A stretch of DNA of 8,991 nt from Lachnospiraceae bacterium (GCA_003542935.1 DPJQ01000188.1:3136-12126), one strand, 5' to 3'. Positions 1 to 6,295 are shown, counted from the first letter of the stretch. Numbers and translations are program-made. The notes: generated from the letters alone by a model not told the origin.

Positions 1-159
1 ATAATAGCATACAATCGGCATCGTATAACCGTCCACCCGGATACTGTCATACAGCAGCCGCATCTCCGGGGGGGCCACTGCATTAGGATTATACGTATTC
101 GGCTTCACTTTATGGATCGGCACTGAAATCACGTTATAGACAGGGCTTCTATACTCCAT
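1..159 (-). CDS. ParB/Srx-fold domain protein, IbrB-like (N-terminal part, cut by window edge)
   Basis: The open frame starts with ATG at 159..157 and runs to base 1 without a stop, giving 53 residues; the rest lies outside the window. A GAGGAG ribosome binding site lies just upstream, inside the end of the preceding gene, and the start overlaps that gene by 11 bases, so the two are translationally coupled. The visible part reads VPIHKVKPNTYNPN, then VAPPEMRLLYDSI, then DGYTMPIVCYY. This is the layout of a ParB-type N-terminal domain (a strand, an N-P-N segment, a helix, then a G-Y-x-x-P-I-V strand). In E. coli the partner of IbrA is IbrB, a ParB-like protein, and the same order is seen here. 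The family shares the ParB/sulfiredoxin fold; whether this one binds nucleotide, cuts DNA or regulates genes cannot be told from 53 residues. A run of seven C on the coding strand (68..74) is in frame and is not a frameshift. Confidence 0.8.
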   Translation of the reverse strand, partial: MEYRSPVYNVISVPIHKVKPNTYNPNAVAPPEMRLLYDSIRVDGYTMPIVCYY

Positions 160-1480
160 AAGACATCTCCTCTACACTTTTATATTTATCCCGAATCATA
201 TTGATCCTTTTTTGCTGCTCTCTGGTCATACCAAACCCCATAAAACGACAGATATGGTCATTTTTCAGAATACAGAAGCACATACGTTTCCAGCTGGGGA
301 TATCCCTTGACGATTTAATATCATCCGTCTGATCAGGGATTTTGCCTGTAAAAATGATTCTTGATTTCTTGTTCAAGGTATAATTAGAAACACCGTTCCT
401 GCGGATTTCGTAACCGTGGGCTTCCAGCTCCCGAATGGTTTCCTCATCCAGGCCGCCGCCTGTCTTACGCCAAAACTCCATAGAAGTATTAAACTTTTTA
501 ACATAATTATTGCGCAGACGGACAGGAAGCGTGTCCAACAGAAACAGTGTGTAAGATTTCCAGGTGTGCCCCGGAGGCAGAGTCACATTGCGGTAGCCCA
601 TAGCTTTTGTCTTACCGTATATGCTGGCAAAATTAGCTCCCTGTACCCGCCCCACCAGCTTTACCCATATCTGCGGGTCAATAACCCGATATAAATTCAG
701 AGAATCCTTAGAATAATCGTTGAACGGCGATGCCACACGCATTTGCCCCACAGTCAGCCCAGCCATATAATAGAGATCATACAGGCGGTTGTACTCATAA
801 CCAAACCGCGCATAAGCATGCCAAACATCCTGTACGCTCCAATCATACATTGGAGAGGCGCACCAGACATCTTTAAATTGCCTGGTGATCCAACACGTCC
901 CGTTATAGCCATATTTTTTGTTCAAAAATCCGCTGTAACGCTGCAGGGACTCATCGGCCCGCATCCCCAGCAGGCAGACCGTTTTCCTGTCCCCATGGGA
1001 CATACGGTACCATCGGCCAAATTGTTTTGCCAAATCTTCCTGATGCATCCGGTAACGGTACGTTGTCATCGGATTATTCTCCAGATTAATCACATATTTT
1101 TTATCTGGCATAGGCCTCACCCAGCTTTCCTTCTTCTTGTCATCCCAGGGATACCAGTACATCTGGTAATTGCTGAGCGCCGTACGCGTCGCCATCGGCA
1201 GACAGACCCAGTAAGGCTCCACCTCATCCTGTATTTTTTCAAATGTTTTTTCGACATATTCCGTCGTCACTGTATACTGGGCCTCAAAATCCTGATGAAA
1301 CACAGCAATTCTTTTATCCGGGTAATTGGCTTTCTGGTACTCCAGCACCATATTCAGCAGCAACCCACTGTCCTTTCCCCCGGAAAACGAGATATAAATA
1401 TTGTCAAATTCCTCAAAAATATACTTTATACGCTGTTGAAACGCCTCATACACATTCTGCTCAAAATATTCTCTCACCAT
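149..1480 (-). CDS. PP-loop ATPase / PAPS-reductase-like protein with DUF3440-type C-terminus (IbrA-like)
   Basis: This 443-residue protein belongs to the adenine-nucleotide alpha-hydrolase (PP-loop) group that includes PAPS reductase and DndC. The PP-loop is SGGKDSG at residues 33-39, followed by FHQDFEAQYT at 61-70, LGMRADES at 171-178 and SPMYDWSVQDVW at 209-220, the usual nucleotide-binding and P-x-x-D-W segments. The C-terminal part (about 270-443) ends in SWKRMCFCILKNDHIC, as in the DUF3440 region of IbrA. Cysteines are at 93, 169, 196, 207, 401, 403 and 411; the C-x-C-x7-C group at 401-411 could hold metal or act in redox chemistry, which is inference. The start is ATG 1480..1478 with GGAGG seven bases upstream. 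The next gene overlaps its end and is ParB-like, so the pair matches E. coli ibrA-ibrB, described there as activators of prophage-borne immunoglobulin-binding genes. No sulfate-assimilation gene is nearby, so true PAPS reduction is unlikely. The substrate is unknown. Confidence 0.88.
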   Translation of the reverse strand: MVREYFEQNVYEAFQQRIKYIFEEFDNIYISFSGGKDSGLLLNMVLEYQKANYPDKRIAVFHQDFEAQYTVTTEYVEKTFEKIQDEVEPYWVCLPMATRTALSNYQMYWYPWDDKKKESWVRPMPDKKYVINLENNPMTTYRYRMHQEDLAKQFGRWYRMSHGDRKTVCLLGMRADESLQRYSGFLNKKYGYNGTCWITRQFKDVWCASPMYDWSVQDVWHAYARFGYEYNRLYDLYYMAGLTVGQMRVASPFNDYSKDSLNLYRVIDPQIWVKLVGRVQGANFASIYGKTKAMGYRNVTLPPGHTWKSYTLFLLDTLPVRLRNNYVKKFNTSMEFWRKTGGGLDEETIRELEAHGYEIRRNGVSNYTLNKKSRIIFTGKIPDQTDDIKSSRDIPSWKRMCFCILKNDHICRFMGFGMTREQQKRINMIRDKYKSVEEMSYGV

Positions 1481-1527
1481 AGGCGATCCTCCAATCCCGT
1501 GTATACCTCATGAAACTGCTGTATGTT

Positions 1528-1556
1528 AATTTATCACAGGAATCCGAAAATTTCAA
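1528..1556 (-). promoter_or_regulatory. Possible sigma-A promoter for the IbrA/IbrB-like pair
   Basis: On the minus strand a TTGAAA -35 (1551..1556) and a TAAATT -10 (1528..1533) are 17 bases apart, about 48 bases before the start codon. A perfect TTGACA lies slightly upstream at 1563..1568 but its correctly spaced -10 (GGATTC) is poor. The gene lies beyond a strong terminator, so it needs its own promoter; this is the best candidate seen. Confidence 0.4.
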
Positions 1557-1586
1557 CTTTTCTGTCAAATTATGGAAATTCAATGC

Positions 1587-1623
1587 ATATCCCGACACTT
1601 ATTCGGATATCGGCAGATATCCG
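1587..1623. repeat. Inverted repeat and phased ATATC motifs upstream of the IbrA-like gene
   Basis: CGGATAT (1604..1610) and ATATCCG (1617..1623) form a perfect 7-base inverted repeat around a 6-base spacer. ATATC also occurs at 1587, 1607 and 1617, that is at intervals of 20 and 10 bases, close to whole helical turns. The cluster lies upstream of the putative promoter and could be an operator. There is no direct evidence of a binding protein, and short AT-rich repeats occur by chance. Confidence 0.3.
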
Positions 1624-1630
1624 CGCACAT

Positions 1631-1675
1631 TAAAAAAGCAGATATTTTCCCTGTTCAAAAAAGAAAATATCTGCT
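1631..1675 (-). terminator. Rho-independent terminator after the 3D-domain gene
   Basis: AGCAGATATTTTC (1637..1649) and its exact complement GAAAATATCTGCT (1663..1675) form a 13-base-pair stem with a 13-base loop. In the minus direction the stem is followed at once by six T (1632..1637, the first pairing in the stem). It lies 35 bases after the stop of the 3D-domain gene. The plus strand has no T-run after the hairpin, so it acts on the minus strand only. It separates the conserved block from the IbrA/IbrB-like unit. Confidence 0.88.
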
Positions 1676-1710
1676 CTCTATGCTATAGTAAACCGGACAT
1701 TTCCCATGCC

Positions 1711-2904
1711 TCAACTTACCTGATAAACATCCGCATAATGTACGCCAAAACTCTTTGCCGCTTCATGGCTGTTTTTAAATATATCTACATGGCCATAGAC
1801 TGTACCTCGGTCTTCCACCGTGTAGACCGTACCGTTGATGCTGATTTTCGTCCCCAAAGGGACACCGCCCATAGCCACCGTACGTCCCTGCGTCGCCTTT
1901 GTGCCGCTGGCCGTAATACCATTGGCTTTACCGCAGCACTGTACACAGGCACAATACGCAGTCAGTTTGAACCGGCCCAGATACTTACCGGAGGAACCGC
2001 CTTCCGAAGAACCGCTGTCCGGAGACTGCGGAGGTGCGGACATACCGGAGGATGACGCTGCCTTTGCCGGCGCATTTTGTGCCGCTGCGTTCTGGGCAGC
2101 AGCTGTTTGTCTGGCTTTTTCTTCCTCTGCCCTCTTTTTCGCCAGGGCAGCGGCCGCCTGCTCGTCCTTCTGTTTCTTGATCAAAGCATTCAACTCATTT
2201 TCCTGGCTGCTGATCTGGCCAAGAAGCCTGGAAACCTCGGACTTGCTGTCCTCGATCTCGCTCTCATACTCACGAATCTGAATATATGTATCTTCAACGA
2301 GAAGGGCTACTTCCTCCTCTTTCTCTTCATATTCATTCTGAAGCTGAGCGATAGCTGCCTCTTCTTCCTGAACCTGAATCTCCTTATCCTCTATGGTCTG
2401 AACCGTCTTTTCGTACTCATCCAGCATTTCACGGTCATACTCGGCAATTGCAGAGATCTGATCCGCTTTATTCAGAAAATCCGCCAGACTTTTCGCGCTA
2501 AACAAAAGCTCTATGTAACCGGATTCACCATTCTCATACATATACTGGATACGAAGCTTCATATCCTCGTACTGCTGTGCCTTGAGCGTTTCCGCATCGG
2601 CCAGCTCTCCCTGTACCAGCTTTAACTCGCTTTGCTTTTCATCATATTGCCTCTCCAGTTTGGCAAGAGTTTCTTTCAACTCTTCCATCTGGCTGTTCAA
2701 TTCCGTCAGATACGCTTCTTTATCATTTTTTTTACTGCGCAGACTTTCCAGCGCTTTTTGGGCAGTCTGATAATTGGCTTTCGTCTCTCTCTGTTCTGCT
2801 TTCTTACTGTCGATCTGTTCCTGGGTGGTCTGGGCAAAACACTCCAACCCCATCGCCAGCGTCAACAATAGAGAAAGAAGAACAGCCGTTGTTTTCCTTC
2901 CCAT
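1711..2904 (-). CDS. Secreted PcsB/CwlO-type coiled-coil protein with C-terminal 3D domain (probable cell-wall enzyme)
   Basis: This 397-residue protein starts at ATG 2904..2902, with GAGGTG six bases upstream. The frame stays open back to 3072, but this start puts a signal peptide at the N-terminus (MGRK, a leucine-rich core at about 8-20, likely cleavage after Ala24) and fits a promoter at 2933. Residues about 26-268 are a long Glu/Lys/Gln-rich coiled coil interrupted at about 118-150 by RIQYMYENGESGYIELLFS and SLADFL, the signature of the PcsB/CwlO coiled-coil domain. Residues about 269-307 are an Ala/Ser/Pro/Gly linker. Residues 308-397 are a 3D domain: AYCACVQCCGK, GITASGT, GRTVA, PLGT, EDRG and HVDIF, with aspartates at 365, 374 and 392. 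3D domains share the double-psi barrel of MltA-type lytic transglycosylases and are linked to peptidoglycan cleavage. PcsB and CwlO coiled coils are controlled by FtsEX; a similar link here is inference. The gene is monocistronic, with its own promoter and terminator. Confidence 0.9.
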   Translation of the reverse strand: MGRKTTAVLLSLLLTLAMGLECFAQTTQEQIDSKKAEQRETKANYQTAQKALESLRSKKNDKEAYLTELNSQMEELKETLAKLERQYDEKQSELKLVQGELADAETLKAQQYEDMKLRIQYMYENGESGYIELLFSAKSLADFLNKADQISAIAEYDREMLDEYEKTVQTIEDKEIQVQEEEAAIAQLQNEYEEKEEEVALLVEDTYIQIREYESEIEDSKSEVSRLLGQISSQENELNALIKKQKDEQAAAALAKKRAEEEKARQTAAAQNAAAQNAPAKAASSSGMSAPPQSPDSGSSEGGSSGKYLGRFKLTAYCACVQCCGKANGITASGTKATQGRTVAMGGVPLGTKISINGTVYTVEDRGTVYGHVDIFKNSHEAAKSFGVHYADVYQVS

Positions 2905-2932
2905 TATGAGCACCTCACATTTTAGTAGGCCC

Positions 2933-2961
2933 ATTATATCATGGATTGTCCCATATGAAAA
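2933..2961 (-). promoter_or_regulatory. Extended -10 promoter of the 3D-domain gene
   Basis: On the minus strand the sequence TGATATAAT holds a consensus -10 (2933..2938) with the extended TG. Seventeen bases upstream is a weak -35, TTTTCA (2956..2961). Transcription would begin near 2926, leaving a leader of about 22 bases before ATG 2904 that includes the ribosome binding site. This supports the choice of start codon. Confidence 0.65.
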
Positions 2962-3010
2962 GTGATTTTTTAACTTTTCGTAATCTTTTTGCAATAATTG
3001 CATATATTTG

Positions 3011-3131
3011 TAATTATTCAGCACAAATCGAAGCATTTCCCACGGGATGCCTTCGGTGATGAGATTTTGCACTCCTGAATCATTTCCTTACGGTCTCAGC
3101 AGCAAGTGCTTCGACCTGTACTGAACAGTTA
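3011..3131 (-). ncRNA. Candidate structured RNA element: long imperfect inverted repeat of unknown family
   Basis: The 25-base arms 3011..3035 and 3107..3131 are inverted copies with 20 of 25 identical positions, enclosing 71 bases. As minus-strand RNA, four of the five differences give G-U pairs and one gives a C-A mismatch, so 24 of 25 positions pair. On the plus strand only one of the five differences would wobble, so the minus strand is the likely transcript. Inside the loop, TGAGA/TCTCA (3094..3098 with 3060..3064) can form a short helix. A competing local hairpin pairs 3047..3055 with 3029..3036 (one bulged base) and takes over the end of the 3' arm, so the two folds exclude each other. 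The element lies 32 bases after the methyltransferase stop and about 70 bases before the -10 of the next gene. No T-run follows. It was compared by eye with the common riboswitch classes, 6S RNA and tmRNA and matched none; a repeat family copy is also possible. Confidence 0.5.
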
Positions 3132-3163
3132 CAATTTATTTACAGTAAATCGAATTATCTTAT

Positions 3164-4603
3164 TTAATTCGACCGCCATCCGGACAAATATTTATTACGA
3201 AGTATGCCATTTACCAGCTTCCCCCACCCCAGGGGATACCCATCCACGCAGACCAGCTGCCAGCCATTCTCTCTTGCACATTCACCGGATACCACCTGTA
3301 AAGTTTCTCCCTTTAAATACCGGCCCGTGCGCGGATCATCCGCGGCGAGATTCAGACAGGAATCATACCGGGAAGACGTGATGGCCATGGCCAGGGGCTG
3401 GGACGGCTCGAAACGCCCTTTTTTCAGCTCTCCGACCAGAAGTCCGTTACGGACAAAGGAAAGTCCCCGGGGAACATCCGTCTCCGGCAGCATATAGACC
3501 ATAGATCCCCGCACCTCCAGCCGCTCCCCGGGAAACGGAAAATCCATATGAGCAAAAAAATCGTCGAAAAGTTTCTGCTGCCCCTCATCCAACCGCAAGC
3601 CGCCTTTTTTTCTTTCCGGACCGTGCCGCTTTTTCCGGCGTTCTTTGCCACATTCCGGAGGATTGCCGTAGCTTGCGGCCTGTATCGCTCCGTCCGCTTT
3701 GCATTTTTGCAGCAGGGCCATATAATGCCCCTCCCCACGGATCCGATGCGGCCATAATCGTACGGTTTTTTCCAACCCCGGCAAGCTGCCGCCCCACTCC
3801 GGTATTCCCGGCGCAAACCCCTCACAGGGCAGCATATCTTCCGGCTCCAGCTCAGGCCAGCGCTCCAGAATACGGCTTATACTCCCCTCATTTTCCACAG
3901 GAGCAAAGGTGCAGGTGGAATACAAAAGCTTTCCGCCGGGACGCAGCATCTTCACCGCCTCATCGAGAATCTTCATCTGCATCCCCGCGCAGACCCTGGG
4001 CTTTTCCGGCGTCCACGCCCCCACCATGGCCGGCTCCTTGCGGAACATCCCCTCTCCGGAACAGGGCGCGTCCACCAGGATTTTATCAAAATACTCCGGA
4101 AAACACCGGGCCAGCCGCTCCGGATCCTCATTGGTCAGAAAGGCATTGGCAACCCCGAACATCTCTATATTTTTCAATAACCCTTTCATCCGTGAACCGC
4201 TGATATCGTTGGACACCAAAATTCCCTGCCCTTTAAGCTGCGCTCCCAGCTCCGTGGACTTCCCTCCCGGCGCTGCGCACAGATCCAGCACCCGCTCCCC
4301 CGGCCGCACTTCCAGCCGCGAAGCCGGCGCCATGGCGCTGGGTTCCTGCAAATAATACAGCCCTGCAAAGTAATAGGGATGCCGCGAGGGCCTGTCCTCC
4401 TCCTCATAATAGAACCCGTTCTCTACCCAGGGGATCTTCTTCAGATGAAACGGAGCAATGCGCACAAATTCCTCCGGTGTGATCTTCAAGGTATTCACCC
4501 TGAGTCCCCGGGTGCGCGGTTTGTCATAGGAGGCCGCAAACTGTGGGTATTCGTCTCCCAGCATCATCTTCATCCGTTCCCTGAACTTTTCCGGTAGTTC
4601 CAT
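3164..4603 (-). CDS. RsmB/NOP-family SAM-dependent RNA cytosine-C5 methyltransferase (RsmF-like)
   Basis: This 479-residue protein transfers a methyl group from S-adenosylmethionine to C5 of cytosine in rRNA or tRNA; which RNA cannot be told from sequence. The start is ATG 4603..4601 with AAGGA six bases upstream. An N-terminal RNA-binding part includes TRGLRVNTLK (31-40) and GLYYLQEPSAMAPA (81-94). The methyltransferase core follows: VLDLCAAPGGKS (105-116, SAM-binding motif I), NDIS at 132-135, LVDAPCSGEGMFRK (176-189, with Cys181) and LLYSTCTFAPVENE (226-239, with catalytic Cys231). Both cysteines of this family are present. The C-terminal region (about 330-479), ending in GWQLVCVDGYPLGWGKLVNG, resembles the PUA-like RNA-binding domain of RsmF. 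It lies 75 bases after spoVG with a hairpin between them and too little room for a promoter, so it is probably transcribed by read-through or from inside spoVG. Its sampled lines are GC-rich, unlike the AT-rich gap after it. Confidence 0.93.
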   Translation of the reverse strand: MELPEKFRERMKMMLGDEYPQFAASYDKPRTRGLRVNTLKITPEEFVRIAPFHLKKIPWVENGFYYEEEDRPSRHPYYFAGLYYLQEPSAMAPASRLEVRPGERVLDLCAAPGGKSTELGAQLKGQGILVSNDISGSRMKGLLKNIEMFGVANAFLTNEDPERLARCFPEYFDKILVDAPCSGEGMFRKEPAMVGAWTPEKPRVCAGMQMKILDEAVKMLRPGGKLLYSTCTFAPVENEGSISRILERWPELEPEDMLPCEGFAPGIPEWGGSLPGLEKTVRLWPHRIRGEGHYMALLQKCKADGAIQAASYGNPPECGKERRKKRHGPERKKGGLRLDEGQQKLFDDFFAHMDFPFPGERLEVRGSMVYMLPETDVPRGLSFVRNGLLVGELKKGRFEPSQPLAMAITSSRYDSCLNLAADDPRTGRYLKGETLQVVSGECARENGWQLVCVDGYPLGWGKLVNGILRNKYLSGWRSN

Positions 4604-4634
4604 ATAAATTCCTTCTCTCCCCTCTGTACAGCCA

Positions 4635-4673
4635 ATATAAAGCCGGTGAACCTGTCGCTCACCGGCTTTATAT
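4635..4673 (-). terminator. Hairpin between spoVG and the RNA methyltransferase (terminator or processing hairpin)
   Basis: Bases 4635..4649 and 4659..4673 are exact complements (15 base pairs, with GCCGGTGA in the core) around a 9-base loop. The hairpin begins five bases after the spoVG stop. In the minus direction only TTTATATT at the end of the stem provides uridines, and the following TGGCTG is not T-rich, so termination may be partial. The next start codon is only 31 bases further on. Confidence 0.65.
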
Positions 4674-4678
4674 CACTT

Positions 4679-4954
4679 TCATTCTTCGCCCGTCCCATTT
4701 CGCATGGCCATCTCGTAGCTCTCCAGGATGATCTGCTGAATCCTGACCCTCGTATCCGAATTGATCGGATGGGCAATGTCCCTGTACTCACCTTCCGCCG
4801 TCTTGCGGCTCGGCATGGCAATGAACAAACCCTTATCGCCTTCGATGACCTTGATGTCATGTACCACAAACACCTCATCAATGGTAATGGACACTACAGC
4901 CTTCATTTTGCCTTCTTTGGAAACTTTTCGGACTCTCACATCTGTAATATTCAT
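4679..4954 (-). CDS. spoVG: Septation/sporulation regulator SpoVG
   Basis: This 91-residue protein begins MNITDVRVRKV and carries SITIDEVFVVHDIKVIEG, GLFIAMPSRKT and RDIAHPINSDTR, all landmark segments of SpoVG, at the family's usual length. SpoVG is a small nucleic-acid-binding regulator first known from asymmetric septation in Bacillus; it controls envelope and virulence genes in other Firmicutes. Three ATG codons are in frame (4975, 4957, 4954). The one at 4954 is six bases from GGAGG (4961..4965) and matches the family N-terminus; 4957 is only three bases away and 4975 lies upstream of the binding site. The gene follows glgD after 222 bases that contain a probable terminator. No clear sigma-A or sigma-H promoter was found; a TATAGT on the minus strand within the hairpin loop near 5060 has no good -35. 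Confidence 0.96.
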   Translation of the reverse strand: MNITDVRVRKVSKEGKMKAVVSITIDEVFVVHDIKVIEGDKGLFIAMPSRKTAEGEYRDIAHPINSDTRVRIQQIILESYEMAMRNGTGEE

Positions 4955-5031
4955 CATTGACCTCCATTCGTGCACGTATTAACCTGCATACACAAAATGG
5001 CGATGTAAAAACTTACAGTACGCTTAGTAAG

Positions 5032-5089
5032 AAAAACAGGGCACTTTCCTTCCGTACACTATATTTTTCTGTACCATCACAGAAAGTGC
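5032..5089 (-). terminator. Probable terminator or attenuator between glgD and spoVG, with an alternative hairpin
   Basis: GCACTTTC (5041..5048) is the complement of GAAAGTGC (5082..5089), with a nested GTACA/TGTAC helix (5054..5058 with 5070..5074). In the minus direction five T (5032..5036) follow a few bases after the stem. The 5' part of the same stem can instead form a local 7-base-pair hairpin, TTTCTGT (5066..5072) with ACAGAAA (5079..5085), around a 6-base loop. The two folds share bases and cannot coexist. The long internal loop makes the terminator weaker than the one at 1637..1675. Confidence 0.45.
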
Positions 5090-5176
5090 TCCGCATTCTC
5101 GTATCACACCCAATAGTCAGAAAGAAAACCTGTTGTACATTATGCCCTGCCCTGATGGCTAAGAGGCAGCCGCGGA

Positions 5177-6295
5177 TCAGTGTGGATATCTCTCGTTCTC
5201 TTCGACAACGATCTTAATCTTGTCTTCACCGCAATAGTAGGAGTTGGCTCGAATCGTATCTCTGGACTCCACAATGCAATTCTCTATATGCGTATTATCA
5301 CCCAGATACACATTGTTGAGAATAATAGAGTTCTTGATCACACAATTGTTGCCTACATAAACGTCCTTGAACAATACAGAATTTTCTACTGTACCATTAA
5401 TGATACAGCCACTGGATACCAGACTGTTGCGCACGTCGCTTCCCGGGTTATATTTTGCGGGGGGCAGATCATCCACCTTGGACATTACAGCAGGACCCTG
5501 CATAAAGAAGTAGTCGCGGACTTCCGGTTTCAGGAAATCCATATTGGTCTGATAGTAGGACTCCACTGTAGAGATATTGCTCCAGTAAGATCCCATCCTG
5601 TAACCATAGACTCTCTTCAGGTTCTTATAGCGAACCAGAATGTCCTTGACAAAATCAAACCTTTCTTCCTGTGCGCTGCGCTCGATCAGCTCAATGAGCT
5701 GACGTCTGCGGATTACATAGATACCGGTAGAGATCGTGTTGGTTGATGCCACCATCGGTTTCTCCTCAAACTCTTCGATCCTGCCGTCCTCATTCATCTT
5801 TACACAGCCAAAGCGGGTCACGTCGTCGGATGTCTCCGTGCAGACTACTGTGATATCGGCGCGTTTCGCGATATGATATTCCAGCACCTTGTTGTAATCC
5901 AGTTTATATACACCGTCACCGGATGCGATAACTACATAGGGTTCGTGACTTCTCTTGAGCCAATCCAGATTCTGGTAGATGGCATCGGCGGTGCCTCTGT
6001 ACCACCAGCTGTGATTGGCCGTCACGGTGGGAGTAAACAGATACATTCCTCCCTGCTTTCTTCCGAAGTCCCACCATTTGGAGGAACTCAAGTGTTCATT
6101 CAAGGAACGCGCGTTGTACTGGGTCAGTACGGCCACTTTCTGAATACGGGAGTTGGTCATATTGCTCAGTGCAAAGTCGATGCTTCGATAGCTTCCGGCC
6201 ACGGGCATAGCCGCAATCGCTCTTTTATTCGACAGCTCGCGCATTTTGTTATTGTTGCCGCCCGCTAATACAATGCCTAATGCTCTCATGCTCAT
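5177..6295 (-). CDS. glgD: Glucose-1-phosphate adenylyltransferase regulatory subunit GlgD
   Basis: This 372-residue protein is a paralogue of the GlgC encoded just before it and has the usual length of GlgD. Its N-terminal half is a nucleotidyltransferase domain (LGIVLAGG at 6-13, YRGTADAIYQN at 99-109, VIASGDGVYKLDY at 122-134, FEEKP near 175). Its C-terminal quarter holds left-handed beta-helix hexapeptides (GTVENSVLFKDVYVGNNCVI and following). At residues 12-18 it reads GGNNNKM where GlgC has GGQGSRL at the same positions, so the phosphate-binding glycine and the arginine are missing, and SGDH has become SGDG. This is the known pattern of GlgD: a subunit that stimulates GlgC rather than acting alone. 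The start ATG 6295..6293 overlaps the glgC stop in an ATGA junction, with AAGGA six bases upstream; ATG 6289 is a possible alternative. A probable terminator follows at 5032..5089. Confidence 0.95.
   Translation of the reverse strand: MSMRALGIVLAGGNNNKMRELSNKRAIAAMPVAGSYRSIDFALSNMTNSRIQKVAVLTQYNARSLNEHLSSSKWWDFGRKQGGMYLFTPTVTANHSWWYRGTADAIYQNLDWLKRSHEPYVVIASGDGVYKLDYNKVLEYHIAKRADITVVCTETSDDVTRFGCVKMNEDGRIEEFEEKPMVASTNTISTGIYVIRRRQLIELIERSAQEERFDFVKDILVRYKNLKRVYGYRMGSYWSNISTVESYYQTNMDFLKPEVRDYFFMQGPAVMSKVDDLPPAKYNPGSDVRNSLVSSGCIINGTVENSVLFKDVYVGNNCVIKNSIILNNVYLGDNTHIENCIVESRDTIRANSYYCGEDKIKIVVEENERYPH

Noticed and set aside
68..74. A possible frameshift at a run of seven G in the ParB-like gene
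   Set aside because: Careful recounting shows the frame GTG GCC CCC CCG GAG continues without a break and gives the expected VAPPEMRLL motif.
743..1513. A 256-codon open frame on the plus strand
   Set aside because: It is antisense to the IbrA-like gene, which has clear catalytic motifs and a ribosome binding site.
2905..3072. An N-terminal extension of the 3D-domain protein, or a separate small protein, reading from GTG 3072
   Set aside because: It would put the signal peptide at residue 57, its codons are AT-rich unlike the gene, it overlaps a consensus promoter and the inverted repeat, and ATG 2904 has a good ribosome binding site.
3151..3171. A 7-base inverted repeat (CGAATTA/TAATTCG) over the methyltransferase stop as a terminator
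   Set aside because: It is AT-rich, overlaps the stop codon and is not followed by a T-run on either strand.
4955..4975. A longer SpoVG starting at ATG 4975
   Set aside because: That start lies upstream of the GGAGG site that serves ATG 4954, and the extra residues are absent from the family.
4955..5030. A sigma-H promoter for spoVG, as in Bacillus
   Set aside because: AGG and GAAT segments exist but not at the required spacing.
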